64,000 nucleotides of DNA from Mycolicibacterium sp. MU0050. Its GTDB lineage: Bacteria > Actinomycetota > Actinomycetes > Mycobacteriales > Mycobacteriaceae. Of the stretch, positions 45,654 to 55,174 are shown piece after piece. The number at the start of each line of letters is the position of its first letter. The stretch's first letter is position 1. The notes beneath the pieces are model-generated. The model made no database searches. It saw only the letters and a list, made by a program, of their open reading frames with translations, and was not told the origin of the DNA. The position numbers were made by a program, and so were the translations under genes. The stretch is taken from assembly GCF_963378085.1 (NCBI RefSeq), contig NZ_OY726395.1:992001-1056000 (forward strand), given 5' to 3'.

Positions 45654-47147
45654 ATGACGACACCTCACACCGGTTCGACGATGGGAACGGGCGCCCCGGC
45701 CGCCAGCGACCGTAACTCGCTGACCGTGGGCAGCAACGGCCCGATCGTTCTGCACGATGTGCATTTCCTGGAACAGATGGCGCACTTCAACCGCGAGCGG
45801 GTGCCGGAACGCAGCCCGCACGCCAAGGGGTCGGGGGCCTACGGCGTACTGCGGGTCACCGAGGACGTCTCGCAGTTCACCAAGGCCGCGCTGTTCCAGA
45901 AGGGTGCCGAAACCGACCTGCTGATCCGGTTTTCGACCGTCGCCGGCGAGCAGGGCAGCCCCGACACGTGGCGCGACGTGCGCGGCTACTCGATGAAGTT
46001 CTACACCTCCGAGGGCAACTACGACCTGGTGGGCAACAACACCCCGATCTTCTTCGTGCGGGACCCGATGAAGTTCCCGCACTTCATCCGCAGCCAGAAG
46101 CGGCTGCCGGACTCCGGGTTGCGTTCGGCGCAGATGCAGTGGGACTTCTGGACGCTCAATCCCGAGTCGGCACACCAGGTTACGTATCTGATGGGTCAGC
46201 GCGGCCTGCCGCGCACCTGGCGCCACATGAACGGCTACGGGTCGCACACCTTCATGTGGATCAACGGCGGTGGCGAGAAGTTCTGGGTCAAGTACCACTT
46301 CCACACCGAGCAGGGCATGGAGTTCTTCAGCAACGCCGAGGCCGCGGCCATGGCCGGTGAGGACGCCGACTTCCACCGCCGTGACCTGTTCGACGCCATC
46401 GAGCGCGGGGACCATCCCAGCTGGCGGCTGTCGGTGCAGGTGATGCCCTACGCCGAGGCGGCCGGTTACCGGTTCAACCCGTTCGACCTGACCAAGACCT
46501 GGTCGCACGCGGACTACCCGTTGATCCCGGTGGGCACCTACACGCTGAACCGCAACCCGCAGAACTTCTTCGCCGAGATCGAGCAAGCGGCGTTCTCGCC
46601 GGGCAACACCGTGCCCGGGATCGGGCTGTCCCCGGACAAGATGCTGCTGGGGCGCGCGTTCGCCTACAACGACGCGCAGCGCAACCGGATCGGCACCAAC
46701 TTCCATCAGTTGCCGGTCAACCAGCCCCGCGACGGTGTGGAGGTGAACTCCTACATGTTCGACGGGCACATGACCTACCACCACGCCGGCAACGCGGCGG
46801 TGTACGCGCCGAACAGCACCGGGCGGCCGTGGGCCGATGTGACCGGGCCGGCCGAGGACGGCTGGGAGACCGACGGCGAGTTGCTCCGCGCGGCCTACAG
46901 CCTGCACTCCGAGGACGACGACTTCGGTCAGCCCGGCACCATGGTGCGCGAGGTCTGGGACGACGCGCAGCGCAGCGAGGCGGTTGAAACCATCGCCGGG
47001 GCGCTGCTGGGAGGCGTCTCCGGTGAGGTGCTCGACCGGGCATTCCAATACTGGCGCAACGTCGATGCCGACCTCGGCGCCCGCATCGAGAAGGCCGTCC
47101 GCGCCGGCGGCGTCCCCGAACCCGTCGACGGGATGAGCGAAGCCTGA
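45654..47147 (+). CDS. katA: Monofunctional heme catalase
   Basis: A 497-residue clade-3-sized catalase. The distal His region [16 protein letters not shown] and the proximal heme Tyr region [14 protein letters not shown] are both intact, as is [26 protein letters not shown]. It dismutates hydrogen peroxide. ATG 45654 has TTGGAGA 7 nt upstream. Co-directional with furA, so probably one operon repressed by FurA. Confidence 0.96.
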   Translation: MTTPHTGSTMGTGAPAASDRNSLTVGSNGPIVLHDVHFLEQMAHFNRERVPERSPHAKGSGAYGVLRVTEDVSQFTKAALFQKGAETDLLIRFSTVAGEQGSPDTWRDVRGYSMKFYTSEGNYDLVGNNTPIFFVRDPMKFPHFIRSQKRLPDSGLRSAQMQWDFWTLNPESAHQVTYLMGQRGLPRTWRHMNGYGSHTFMWINGGGEKFWVKYHFHTEQGMEFFSNAEAAAMAGEDADFHRRDLFDAIERGDHPSWRLSVQVMPYAEAAGYRFNPFDLTKTWSHADYPLIPVGTYTLNRNPQNFFAEIEQAAFSPGNTVPGIGLSPDKMLLGRAFAYNDAQRNRIGTNFHQLPVNQPRDGVEVNSYMFDGHMTYHHAGNAAVYAPNSTGRPWADVTGPAEDGWETDGELLRAAYSLHSEDDDFGQPGTMVREVWDDAQRSEAVETIAGALLGGVSGEVLDRAFQYWRNVDADLGARIEKAVRAGGVPEPVDGMSEA

Positions 47148-47164
47148 GGCTGATCCGCGACGCT

Positions 47165-47202
47165 CGGTGACCATCCGGTGCATACTGGCCGGGTGGTCAC
47201 CG
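47165..47202. promoter_or_regulatory. Inverted repeat around a likely leaderless start
   Basis: CGGTGACCA (47165-47173) and TGGTCACCG (47194-47202), perfect 9-bp arms 20 bp apart. They bracket a -10-like CATACT (47180-47185), and the right arm covers the start codon of the next gene. Confidence 0.5.
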
Positions 47203-47738
47203 TGCCGGCCATCGTGTGGGCAGGCGGGCCCACCAGTCGAGGGGTGATGGTGGGCGGTTGCGTCGGCCTCTTCTTCGGCGCGTTGGCCTGGCTGGATTCC
47301 GGAATGATCGCCGGCGGCCTGGCGGTCTTCGCGGTGCTCGGCGTCGCAGCCGGGGTGTGGATGGCGCGCCGGATCTTGCGCTACTGGACCGAATTTCGCC
47401 CGCTGACCGTCGCACAGCGCCGCACCGTCGTGGACACGGTATGGCGCGGCGCCGCGATCGAGGATCCCGGACTGGCACCGGCGGCGCTTGCCTACGGGCG
47501 CGCCCTGGCCGGCGCCGTCGAGCGGTACCGGGTGTGGCGGCCGCTGGTGGCGCTCCTGCTGCTCGTCGCGCTGGCCTCGGCGATCTGGGACGCCACCCAT
47601 GGTTCGACGGGCAACCTCATCGTGTCCGTGGTCTACCTGGTGTTCGTTGTCCTCGAGGTGTTCTGGTGGCCCGGGCGGCGGGCGCGGTTGTCGGACAACG
47701 CCGAGCGTGCCGTCGCGGCGGCCCAGCGCGTTGCGTAG
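47193..47738 (+). CDS. Four-TM membrane protein of unknown function
   Basis: A 181-residue protein with two pairs of TM helices (GVMVGGCVGLFFGALAWL and GGLAVFAVLGVAAGVWMARRI; then PLVALLLLVALASAIW and NLIVSVVYLVFVVLEVFWW) separated by a cytoplasmic or external loop of about 45 residues. No family recognised. GTG 47193 is favoured as a leaderless start, 7 nt after CATACT; GTG 47178 and 47202 are alternatives. Confidence 0.7.
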   Translation: MVTVPAIVWAGGPTSRGVMVGGCVGLFFGALAWLDSGMIAGGLAVFAVLGVAAGVWMARRILRYWTEFRPLTVAQRRTVVDTVWRGAAIEDPGLAPAALAYGRALAGAVERYRVWRPLVALLLLVALASAIWDATHGSTGNLIVSVVYLVFVVLEVFWWPGRRARLSDNAERAVAAAQRVA

Positions 47739-47770
47739 CCGCTTCGAGGGCGAAATAGGTCGGCTCGGGT

Positions 47771-48388
47771 CTAACCGCCCTGCTCAAGGGTGTTGTCGAT
47801 GCCGGACCGGTTCAGTTCCGGCGCGCCGAATCGGTAGGTGACCCGGTTCTCGATCCCGGAGACGCCGATCAGATCCGACGAGTCGACGCGGACCACGTTG
47901 CGGACGCCGGACACGCTCACCTCCGCACAGTGGCCGGTGATGGTGACGGCGTTGTCGATGCCGCTGATGCTCACCACGTTGTTGTCGCAGTGCAGGGTCT
48001 CGTCTCCGTCGATGCCCATCACGGTCAGCGTTTCGCCGGGTGCGACGGTCGGCGACGACGGCGGCTGGGCGGGGGTGGGTGCCGTGGTGGTGGTCGCGAA
48101 TCCGCCGCCACCGCCGGAGAAGGTGGGTCGCCCGGAGGTGGTCGAGGTCTGCCCGATGGCCAGATAGATCGCCACACCCAGGCCCACCACCGCCGCGATG
48201 ATGAACGCGGCCAACAAGCCTGGGCGCTGCGGTCGCGGCGGGACGGGTGCGTCATACGGCCATGGGGCGGTGGGTGGCGGGTACTGCTCGCCGTAGGGAA
48301 GCGTGCCCGATTCGGAGGCATGGGCGGAATCGGCCAGCGACCGTTCCAAGTCCTGGATTCGAGCTTCCGGGTCATCCTGCGAACTCAC
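47771..48388 (-). CDS. DUF3060-like anchored protein
   Basis: A 205-residue protein: a cytoplasmic helical start (QDDPEARIQDLERSLADSAHASES), a Pro-rich stretch, one TM helix (about 72-92, GLLAAFIIAAVVGLGVAIYLAI), a Thr/Pro/Gly linker, then a DUF3060-type beta-solenoid domain outside (LHCDNNVVSISGIDNAVTITGHC and SVSGVRNVVRVDSSDLIGVSGIENRV, repeating SGIxNxV turns). Function unknown. GTG 48388 is chosen for the extent of the helical N terminus; frames further upstream are Arg/Pro-rich and unlikely. Confidence 0.8.
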   Translation of the reverse strand: MSSQDDPEARIQDLERSLADSAHASESGTLPYGEQYPPPTAPWPYDAPVPPRPQRPGLLAAFIIAAVVGLGVAIYLAIGQTSTTSGRPTFSGGGGGFATTTTAPTPAQPPSSPTVAPGETLTVMGIDGDETLHCDNNVVSISGIDNAVTITGHCAEVSVSGVRNVVRVDSSDLIGVSGIENRVTYRFGAPELNRSGIDNTLEQGG

Positions 48389-48541
48389 TTGCAGATATTC
48401 GCACAAATCCGGTCGCCCGCCAGTGCAACCGGCCCCGCGGCGAGGGAAATCTGGGCCGGGGCACGGGGGAGTCGAATCCCCGCGCAACGCGGTCCGGACC
48501 GCTAGCGTGAGACGTCCGCAGCACCGCAGAGGAGGCACACC

Positions 48542-50008
48542 ATGCGAGCCGGATCACCACCGCGCGTCGAGCCCGCGAACAGACGGTCACGGCTTGCCTA
48601 CCTGGTGCTGGCGTTGTTGTTCGGCGCGCTCGGCGCCGGAATCTTCGCGCCGGGCGCCGCGGCGCAGGGCGAGCACTACGTGATTGCCACCGACATCACG
48701 TTCGCGCCGTTCGAATTCCAGGACGAGCAGGGCAACTTCGTCGGCATCGACATCGACCTGCTCAACGCGATCGCCGAGGACCAGGGCTTCTCCGTCACCT
48801 TCAAGCCGCTGGGCTTCGACGCCGCGTTGCAGGCGGTGCAGGCCAACCAGGTCGACGCGGTGATCGCCGGAATGTCGATCACCGACGAACGCAAGGCCGT
48901 CTTCGACTTCTCCGATCCCTACTTCGAATCCGGCGTCCAGATGGCCGTCTTGGACACCAACGAGACCATCACGTCCTATGAGGACCTCCGCGGCAAGCGG
49001 GTCGCGGTCAAGAACGGGACCGAGGGCGCCGAGTTCGCCGAATCCATCAAGGGCGAATATGGATTCAGCACCGTGTATTTCGCCGATTCGGCCTCCATGT
49101 ACGACGAGGTGCGCACCGGCAACTCCGAGGCGATCTTCGACGACTACCCGGTGCTGAACTACGGCATCGCGCAGGGCAACGGGTTCAAGACGGTGACCCC
49201 CAAGGAACAGGGCGCCAACTACGGGTTCGCCGTCAACAAGGGGCAGAACCCCGAACTGCTGGCGAAGTTCAACGCCGGACTGAACAACCTGCGCGAATCC
49301 GGCCGCTACGACGAGATCATCGACACCTATCTCGGGGCGGGCGCGGCGGTCTCCGACAACTCGTTCCTGGGCCTGCTGAAGAGCACCTTCCCGTTGTTGA
49401 TGGCGGGCCTGAAGATCACGGTCATCCTCACCGTGGTGTCGATCGCGATCGCGCTGCTGTTGGGGGTGATCTTCGGGCTGATGCGGGTGTCGCGCTCGCT
49501 GTGGTTGCGGGCCATCGGCACCACCTATGTCGACATCTTCCGCGGCACACCGCTTCTGGTGCAGGCCTTCTTCATCTACTTCGGCATCCCGTCGGCCATG
49601 GGCTTCCAGATGACCGCGATGACCGCCGGCATCATCACGCTCTCACTCAACGCCGGCGCCTACATGACCGAGATCGTTCGCGGGGGTATCCAGTCGGTGG
49701 ACAAGGGGCAGATGGAAGCGGCCCGCAGCCTCGGCGTCGGATACCTGCCCACCATGCGGAAAGTCGTTCTGCCGCAGGCCGTCCGGACCATGATCCCGTC
49801 GTACATCAATCAGTTCGTGATCACCCTGAAGGACACCTCGATCCTGTCGGTGATCGGCATCGCCGAACTGACCCAGACCGGGCGCATCATCATCGCCCGC
49901 AACTTCCAGTCGTTCACCATGTGGCTGATCATCGGCATCATCTACTTCATCGTCATCATGACGCTGACCAAACTCTCGGACCGACTCGAGAAGAGGCTCG
50001 TGAAATGA
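48542..50008 (+). CDS. Fused solute-binding protein and permease, glutamine/polar amino-acid ABC type
   Basis: A 488-residue fusion: signal/anchor (about 20-41, [18 protein letters not shown]), a periplasmic-type binding domain (about 45-262, [30 protein letters not shown]), and a HisM/GlnP permease domain (about 280-485) with the ATPase-contact EAA loop ([31 protein letters not shown]). Fused GlnP proteins import glutamine or glutamate in other Gram-positives. ATG 48542 has AGAGGAG about 9 nt upstream. Overlaps the ATPase gene by 4 bp. Confidence 0.93.
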   Translation: MRAGSPPRVEPANRRSRLAYLVLALLFGALGAGIFAPGAAAQGEHYVIATDITFAPFEFQDEQGNFVGIDIDLLNAIAEDQGFSVTFKPLGFDAALQAVQANQVDAVIAGMSITDERKAVFDFSDPYFESGVQMAVLDTNETITSYEDLRGKRVAVKNGTEGAEFAESIKGEYGFSTVYFADSASMYDEVRTGNSEAIFDDYPVLNYGIAQGNGFKTVTPKEQGANYGFAVNKGQNPELLAKFNAGLNNLRESGRYDEIIDTYLGAGAAVSDNSFLGLLKSTFPLLMAGLKITVILTVVSIAIALLLGVIFGLMRVSRSLWLRAIGTTYVDIFRGTPLLVQAFFIYFGIPSAMGFQMTAMTAGIITLSLNAGAYMTEIVRGGIQSVDKGQMEAARSLGVGYLPTMRKVVLPQAVRTMIPSYINQFVITLKDTSILSVIGIAELTQTGRIIIARNFQSFTMWLIIGIIYFIVIMTLTKLSDRLEKRLVK

Positions 50009-50778
50009 ACCAGCTGGCACCGGAAACCGCCGCCACCGCGCCCGAGGGCACGGTCAAGATCCGCATCGAGGGACTGCGGAAGTCGTTCGGGGACCTGGTG
50101 GTGCTCGACGGCATCGACACCACCATCCGGGAGGGGGAGGTCGTCTGCGTCATCGGCCCTTCGGGCTCGGGCAAGTCGACGTTCCTACGTTGCCTGAACA
50201 AGCTCGAGGACATCACCGGCGGCAAGGTAGTCGTCGACGAGTTCGACCTCACCGACAAAAAGGTCGATTTGGACAAGGTGCGCCAACGCATCGGCATGGT
50301 GTTCCAGCACTTCAACCTCTTTCCCCACATGACGGTGATTCAAAACATCACGCTCGCACCCCTGCTGACCAAGAAGATGGACAAGGAGACCGCCGAGGAG
50401 CGCGCGCTGGACCTGCTCGGCCAGGTCGGGTTGGCGGAGAAAGCCCACGTCAAGCCGGCAACGTTGTCCGGGGGGCAGAAGCAGCGCGTCGCGATCGCGC
50501 GGGCCCTGGCGATGAATCCGTCGATCATGCTGTTCGACGAGGCCACCAGCGCTCTGGACCCGGAGATGGTCGGCGACGTGCTCGAGGTGCTGCGCCGATT
50601 GGCCCGGGAGGGCATGACGATGGTGGTGGTCACCCACGAGATGGGGTTCGCGCGCGAGGTCGCCTCGCGGGTGATTTTCATGGCCGACGGCAACATCGTC
50701 GAAGACGACACGCCCGCTGAGGTTTTCGGCAATCCCAAACACCCACGTCTGCGGGAGTTCCTCTCCAAGGTGCTCTGA
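50005..50778 (+). CDS. glnQ: Amino-acid ABC transporter ATPase (GlnQ type)
   Basis: A 257-residue ABC ATPase with Walker [11 protein letters not shown]-loop [15 protein letters not shown], signature LSGGQKQR, Walker [15 protein letters not shown] and H-loop VVTHEMGF. It starts inside the stop of the binding protein-permease fusion, making a complete two-gene importer. The substrate is likely a polar amino acid; proximity to ectABCD makes compatible-solute precursors (glutamate, aspartate family) worth considering. Confidence 0.95.
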   Translation: MNQLAPETAATAPEGTVKIRIEGLRKSFGDLVVLDGIDTTIREGEVVCVIGPSGSGKSTFLRCLNKLEDITGGKVVVDEFDLTDKKVDLDKVRQRIGMVFQHFNLFPHMTVIQNITLAPLLTKKMDKETAEERALDLLGQVGLAEKAHVKPATLSGGQKQRVAIARALAMNPSIMLFDEATSALDPEMVGDVLEVLRRLAREGMTMVVVTHEMGFAREVASRVIFMADGNIVEDDTPAEVFGNPKHPRLREFLSKVL

Positions 50779-50814
50779 AAAGCCTCTCCGAAGTGGCTGA
50801 GCATTGCCGGTGAG

Positions 50815-50835
50815 TTTGGTAACGATTTGGTAACG
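50815..50835 (+). promoter_or_regulatory. Direct repeat TTTGGTAACG, response-regulator-like box
   Basis: Two exact copies of TTTGGTAACG at 50815-50824 and 50826-50835, spaced 11 bp start to start (one helical turn), with a weaker GATAACGCG after them. The GTAACG direct repeat resembles binding sites described for the actinobacterial MtrA response regulator. It lies 184 bp before ectA and 37 bp after glnQ. Confidence 0.5.
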
Positions 50836-51018
50836 GCGGCGATAACGCGTAGAGCAGGCGTTTTGCCCGTCTTTCGGCGGCCGGAATCTCGTCGTTGCTG
50901 TCCGAACGCGGCGCGGGGGGTTTGATAAGTCGGTCTGGGTTGCATACGTTCGAACACACCGATGACTGCGACTTGAACCTTGATCGATGACTTGTTCGGT
51001 GGTGACAGCTAACTAGAT

Positions 51019-51606
51019 ATGTTCGCTTCTGAGAGGGAAACTCAAGCCCCTTCGGCCACGTCCGACGGACGTGGCGAACGACTGGCGGCGCGACCCTGGG
51101 ACGGTGTGCTGCGCCGGCCCGAAGGTGCCGATGCGCTTGCCATGCATCGGCTTGTGGTCGAGAGCAAGGTGCTCGACGAGAACTCGACGTACGCGTATCT
51201 GTTGATGGCGACCGAGTTTGCCGACACCTCGATTGTGGCTGAGCGCGACGGGCAGTTGCACGGTTTCGTGATGGGCTACCACCCGCCGACTCGTCCGGAA
51301 GCGTTGTTCGTCTGGCAGGTGGTTGTCGCCCACGCGGCCCGGGGTTCCGGGCTGGGCGGCGCGATGCTCGACAGCCTCGTCGAGCGCGTGCGCCGCGACC
51401 GTCACGGACACCCGCTGACCCTGGAAGCCACTGTGGCGCCCAGTAATTCGGCGTCCCGCGCATTGTTCGGCGGGTTTGCCCGTCGGCACGGCGTGCCCGT
51501 AATCGAATTGCCTTGGTACGGAGCCGAACTCCTGGACGCAGAACTGGCGCACGAGGAGGAACCACTACTTCGCATCGGTCCCATCGCCGTCGATCTGACC
51601 AGCTAA
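51019..51606 (+). CDS. ectA: Diaminobutyrate acetyltransferase
   Basis: A 195-residue GNAT enzyme acetylating L-2,4-diaminobutyrate, the second step of ectoine synthesis. Recognisable features: the N-terminal VLRRPEGADALAMHRLV, the substrate region VLDENSTYAYLLMATEFADTSIVAE, the acetyl-CoA loop VVVAHAARGSGLGGAML, and LEATVAPSNSASRALFGGFAR. ATG 51019 follows the AT-rich CTAACTAGAT; no ribosome-binding site is seen, so the transcript may be leaderless or nearly so. First gene of ectABCD. Confidence 0.95.
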   Translation: MFASERETQAPSATSDGRGERLAARPWDGVLRRPEGADALAMHRLVVESKVLDENSTYAYLLMATEFADTSIVAERDGQLHGFVMGYHPPTRPEALFVWQVVVAHAARGSGLGGAMLDSLVERVRRDRHGHPLTLEATVAPSNSASRALFGGFARRHGVPVIELPWYGAELLDAELAHEEEPLLRIGPIAVDLTS

Positions 51607-51631
51607 TCGTTAAACAACCCGGAAGGACGTC

Positions 51632-52921
51632 ATGACGTCAGTTGCACCCACGATCAGCCTCACCGAAGCTGATTTGCCCGAGGTATACCAGTCCGTCGAG
51701 TCCGAGGTCCGCAGCTACTGCCGCGGCTGGCCCACCGTGATGGATCACGCGCAGGGATCGCACGTCACCGACGTGGACGGCCGGGAATACCTGGACTTCT
51801 TCGCCGGCGCCGGCGCGCTGAACTACGGCCACAACAACCCGGTGCTCAAGTCGGCGCTGATCGACTACCTGACCAACGACCGCATCGTGCACTCGTTGGA
51901 CATCGCCACCGCCGCCAAGACCGACTTCCTCACCACCTTCGACGAGTTGATCCTCAAGCCACGCGAGCTGGACTACAAGGTGCAGTTCCCCGGCCCGACC
52001 GGCGCCAACGCGGTCGAGGCGGCACTGAAGCTCGCCCGCAAGGTGACCGGTCGTGAGTCGGTCATCAACTTCACCAACGCATTTCACGGGATGACCCTGG
52101 GTGCCCTGTCCGTCACGGGCAACTCGATGAAGCGCGCCGGTGCGGGCATTCCGCTGGTGCACGCCACCCCGATGCCGTACGACAACTACTTCGACGGCGT
52201 CACCGAGGACTTCCACTGGTTCGAGCGCGTCCTCGACGACTCGGGCGGCGGTCTGAACCGTCCCGCCGCGGTCATTGTCGAGACCGTGCAGGGCGAGGGC
52301 GGGGTCAACGTGGCCCGCGTCGAGTGGCTGCAGGCGCTGGCCGCGCTGTGCCGCACCCGTGACATCCTGCTGATCGTCGACGACGTCCAGATGGGCTGCG
52401 GCCGTACCGGACCCTTCTTCAGCTTCGAGGTCGCTGGTATCAAGCCGGATATCGTCACGTTATCGAAGTCGATCAGTGGTTACGGTCTGCCGATGGCGCT
52501 CACGTTGTTCCGCTCGGAGCTCGATGTCTGGAGCCCGGGTGAGCACAACGGGACGTTCCGCGGCCACAACCCGGCGTTCGTCACCGCGACCAAGTCGCTG
52601 GAAACCTACTGGGGCTCCGACAAATTCACCAAGGAGACTCTGAAGAAGGGTGAATTCGTGCGGTCCCGGCTGGACAGCATCGCCGACCGGTACGAGGGAG
52701 TCAGCACCCGCGGCCGCGGCATGGTCCAGGGGTTGAAGTTCGAGGACGCGCCGGCGGCCAACGCGGTGTGCGGCGCGGCGTTCGAGCGCGGACTGCTCGC
52801 CGAGACCAGTGGCCCGTCCGACGAGGTGGTCAAGCTGCTGCCGCCACTGACCACGTCCGAGGCCGATCTGGACGCCGGATTGGACATCCTCGCCGAGTCC
52901 GTGGCCGCTACGCTCGCCTGA
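51632..52921 (+). CDS. ectB: Diaminobutyrate-2-oxoglutarate transaminase
   Basis: A 429-residue class III aminotransferase (PLP-dependent) that makes diaminobutyrate from aspartate semialdehyde and glutamate. Motifs: FFAGAGALNYGHNNP, PGPTGANAVEAALKLAR, and the PLP-Lys region DIVTLSKSISGYGLPMA, with the Asp pair of IVDDVQMGCGRTG. ATG 51632 follows GGAAGGA (spacing 6 nt). Second gene of the operon, 25 bp after ectA. Confidence 0.97.
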   Translation: MTSVAPTISLTEADLPEVYQSVESEVRSYCRGWPTVMDHAQGSHVTDVDGREYLDFFAGAGALNYGHNNPVLKSALIDYLTNDRIVHSLDIATAAKTDFLTTFDELILKPRELDYKVQFPGPTGANAVEAALKLARKVTGRESVINFTNAFHGMTLGALSVTGNSMKRAGAGIPLVHATPMPYDNYFDGVTEDFHWFERVLDDSGGGLNRPAAVIVETVQGEGGVNVARVEWLQALAALCRTRDILLIVDDVQMGCGRTGPFFSFEVAGIKPDIVTLSKSISGYGLPMALTLFRSELDVWSPGEHNGTFRGHNPAFVTATKSLETYWGSDKFTKETLKKGEFVRSRLDSIADRYEGVSTRGRGMVQGLKFEDAPAANAVCGAAFERGLLAETSGPSDEVVKLLPPLTTSEADLDAGLDILAESVAATLA

Positions 52922-52951
52922 CTCGAACGACAGTAGAAGGAGTTTGACGTC

Positions 52952-53341
52952 ATGATTGTGCGTACCACGGCCGAGATCACCGGTACCGAGCGCGACGTGG
53001 CAGATGCCGCGTGGCGTTCCAAGCGGATCATTCTGGCCGGCGACGGCGTGGGTTTCTCGTTCCACGAGACCACCATCAACGCCAACTCGGTGAGCGAGTT
53101 CCAGTATCGCCACCATGTGGAGGCGGTATGGGTGGTCGAGGGGGCCGGCGTGCTGACCAACCTCGAGAACGGGGACGAGTTCAAACTCGAACCCGGCACC
53201 ATGTACCTGCTCGACGGTCACGAGAAGCATCGGGTGACCTGCCACGAGCAGCTCCGCATGCTGTGCGTGTTCAACCCGCCGGTTACCGGACAAGAGGTCC
53301 ACGACGAGACAGGGACGTATCCGCCTTCAATCTTGGAATAG
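52952..53341 (+). CDS. ectC: Ectoine synthase
   Basis: A 129-residue cupin that closes the ring of N-acetyl-diaminobutyrate to give ectoine. It reads MIVRTTAEITGTERDVADAAWRSKRIILAGDGVGFSFHETTI, with cupin metal-site residues later in VWVVEGAGVLTNLENGDEF and LDGHEKHRV. ATG 52952 follows AGAAGGAG. Length fits the family. Confidence 0.97.
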   Translation: MIVRTTAEITGTERDVADAAWRSKRIILAGDGVGFSFHETTINANSVSEFQYRHHVEAVWVVEGAGVLTNLENGDEFKLEPGTMYLLDGHEKHRVTCHEQLRMLCVFNPPVTGQEVHDETGTYPPSILE

Positions 53342-53353
53342 CGAGGCCGCTCG

Positions 53354-54238
53354 ATGACAGTCGCGCACGATAACTATCCGACCCGACTAGATCACGCGAT
53401 CGCGCCGGTGCCGCGGGTCGATCCCGCGGTGTGGGGCGATCCGGGTCACGGCCCACTCGGCCAGGCGGAGCTGGATTCGTATGCCGAGCGGGGCTACTTG
53501 ATCCGTCCGAATACCGTTGGCGAACAATGGTTGCCGCCGCTGCGGCAGGAGCTGGAGCGACTGGGCGCGGAACTGGATGCCGACGACCCCCGGGTGATTC
53601 GAGAGCCCGGGGGCGGTATCCGCTCGGTGTTCGAGCCGCACCTGCTCAGCGACATCGTCGGTGAGGTGATCAGCCTGGACACCGTCCTGCCGATCGCGCG
53701 TCAGCTGCTGCGCAGCGACGTCTACATCCACCAGGCGCGGATCAACATGATGCCCGGCTTCACCGGCAGCGGGTTCTATTGGCATTCGGACTTCGAAACC
53801 TGGCACGCCGAGGACGGGATGCCGGCCATCCGGGCCGTCTCCTGTTCGATCGCGCTGACCGAGAACTACCCGTTCAACGGGTCACTGATGGTGATGCCCG
53901 GCTCGCACCACACCTTCTATCCGTGTGTGGGCGCCACCCCCGAGGACAACCATGAAACGTCGCTGGTGTCGCAGCAGATCGGGGTTCCCGACCGCGAGAC
54001 CCTGACCAAGGCCGCCGAGCAGCACGGCATCGACCAGTTCACGGGGCCGGCGGGCACCGCGCTCTGGTTCGATGCCAACCTGCTGCACGGTTCGGGCTCG
54101 AACATCACGCCGTTCCCGCGGTCGAATGTGTTCCTGGTGTTCAACTCGGTGGAGAACGAACTCACCGCGCCGTTTGCGGCGGCAACGCCGCGCCCCGAGT
54201 ACCTGGCAGCGCGGAGCTATCAGCCCTTCGGGGAGTAG
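53354..54238 (+). CDS. ectD: Ectoine hydroxylase
   Basis: A 294-residue Fe(II)/2-oxoglutarate dioxygenase that turns ectoine into 5-hydroxyectoine. The iron facial triad is H144-x-D146 (FYWHSDFETWH) and H245 (LLHGSGSN), and the family signature around 136-150 is intact. Since it needs ferrous iron, the IdeR-like box that follows is of interest. ATG 53354 lies 12 bp after ectC. Last ect gene; a separate promoter region follows. Confidence 0.96.
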   Translation: MTVAHDNYPTRLDHAIAPVPRVDPAVWGDPGHGPLGQAELDSYAERGYLIRPNTVGEQWLPPLRQELERLGAELDADDPRVIREPGGGIRSVFEPHLLSDIVGEVISLDTVLPIARQLLRSDVYIHQARINMMPGFTGSGFYWHSDFETWHAEDGMPAIRAVSCSIALTENYPFNGSLMVMPGSHHTFYPCVGATPEDNHETSLVSQQIGVPDRETLTKAAEQHGIDQFTGPAGTALWFDANLLHGSGSNITPFPRSNVFLVFNSVENELTAPFAAATPRPEYLAARSYQPFGE

Positions 54239-54265
54239 CCCCGACCGGCCTCCCGTCGATCGCCC

Positions 54266-54284
54266 TTGCCTTAGGCTAACCAAA
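54266..54284 (+). promoter_or_regulatory. IdeR (DtxR-type) iron box before the methyltransferase
   Basis: TTGCCTTAGGCTAACCAAA matches IdeR consensus TTAGGTTAGGCTAACCTAA at 15 of 19 positions, with the central TTAGGCTAACC exact. It lies 59-77 bp upstream of the methyltransferase start and 28 bp after ectD. It should be repressed when iron is plentiful. Confidence 0.8.
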
Positions 54285-54342
54285 CTTCTACAGTTACGCG
54301 CAGAAGTTTCCTCTAAATAAGGCCTGGTCGAAGGGACCGCAC

Positions 54343-55158
54343 ATGACGGAGAAGAACCAGCTGCCGCTGGCCCAGCGCTCGTGGGAGGACCTGCCGGGCC
54401 ACTGGTTGCTCGCGCGGTTGGGTAAGCGCGTGCTGCGTCCCGGCGGCCTCGAACTGACCACTCGCCTGCTGGCGGCGGCCCGCATCACCGGCGCGGATGT
54501 CGTGGAACTCGGCCCGGGTCTGGGGCGGACCGCCAAGGACATCGGCGCGTTGCGGCCGTCGTCCTACGTCGGTGTCGACGACAGCGGCGCCGCCTCGGCC
54601 ATGGTGCAAGAGGTTGTCGACGCCACCGCCGGACGCACCGTGACCGCGGACGCTTCCGCCACCGGTCTCGAGGACAACAGCGCCGACGTCGTGGTCGGCG
54701 AAGCCATGCTGACCATGCAGGGGGACAAGGCCAAGCGGGCCATCGTCGACGAGGCCTTCCGGGTGTTGCGTCCGGGCGGCCGCTACGCGATCCACGAACT
54801 CGGACTCAAGCCCGACGAGCTGGCCCAGGACACCAAGGATGCCGTCCGGCGCGATCTCGCGCGCGCCATCAAGGTGAACGCGCGGCCGCTGACCGTCGCG
54901 GAATGGTCCGCGCTGCTCACCGAGTCCGGCTTCGAGATCGAGTCGGTCGACCAGGCGCCGATGGCGCTGCTGCGACCCAAGCGGGTGATCGACGACGAGG
55001 GTCTGTTCGGCGCGCTCCGGATCCTGGGCAACGTGCTCACCAAACCCGCCGCGCGCAAGCGGGTCCTGGGGATGCGCAACACCTTCACCAAGTACGGCAA
55101 GGACATGACCGCTGTTGCGATCGTGGCCCGGGTGCCCGAGCGCAGCGCCGCCGACTGA
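54343..55158 (+). CDS. SAM-dependent methyltransferase under an iron box
   Basis: A 271-residue class I methyltransferase: SAM motif I VVELGPGLGRTAKDIG (about 53-68), acidic motif VGVDDSG, and motif post-I/III EAFRVLRPGGRYAIHELGL. The C-terminal 100 residues (LTVAEWSALLTESGF, then a basic RPKRVIDDEGL region) vary from the UbiE/MenG type. The substrate is unknown. It is preceded by an IdeR-like box and followed at 16 bp by an HTH regulator, so it is likely an iron-responsive two-gene operon. Confidence 0.85.
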   Translation: MTEKNQLPLAQRSWEDLPGHWLLARLGKRVLRPGGLELTTRLLAAARITGADVVELGPGLGRTAKDIGALRPSSYVGVDDSGAASAMVQEVVDATAGRTVTADASATGLEDNSADVVVGEAMLTMQGDKAKRAIVDEAFRVLRPGGRYAIHELGLKPDELAQDTKDAVRRDLARAIKVNARPLTVAEWSALLTESGFEIESVDQAPMALLRPKRVIDDEGLFGALRILGNVLTKPAARKRVLGMRNTFTKYGKDMTAVAIVARVPERSAAD

Positions 55159-55174
55159 TCCACGCCGAAGCACG

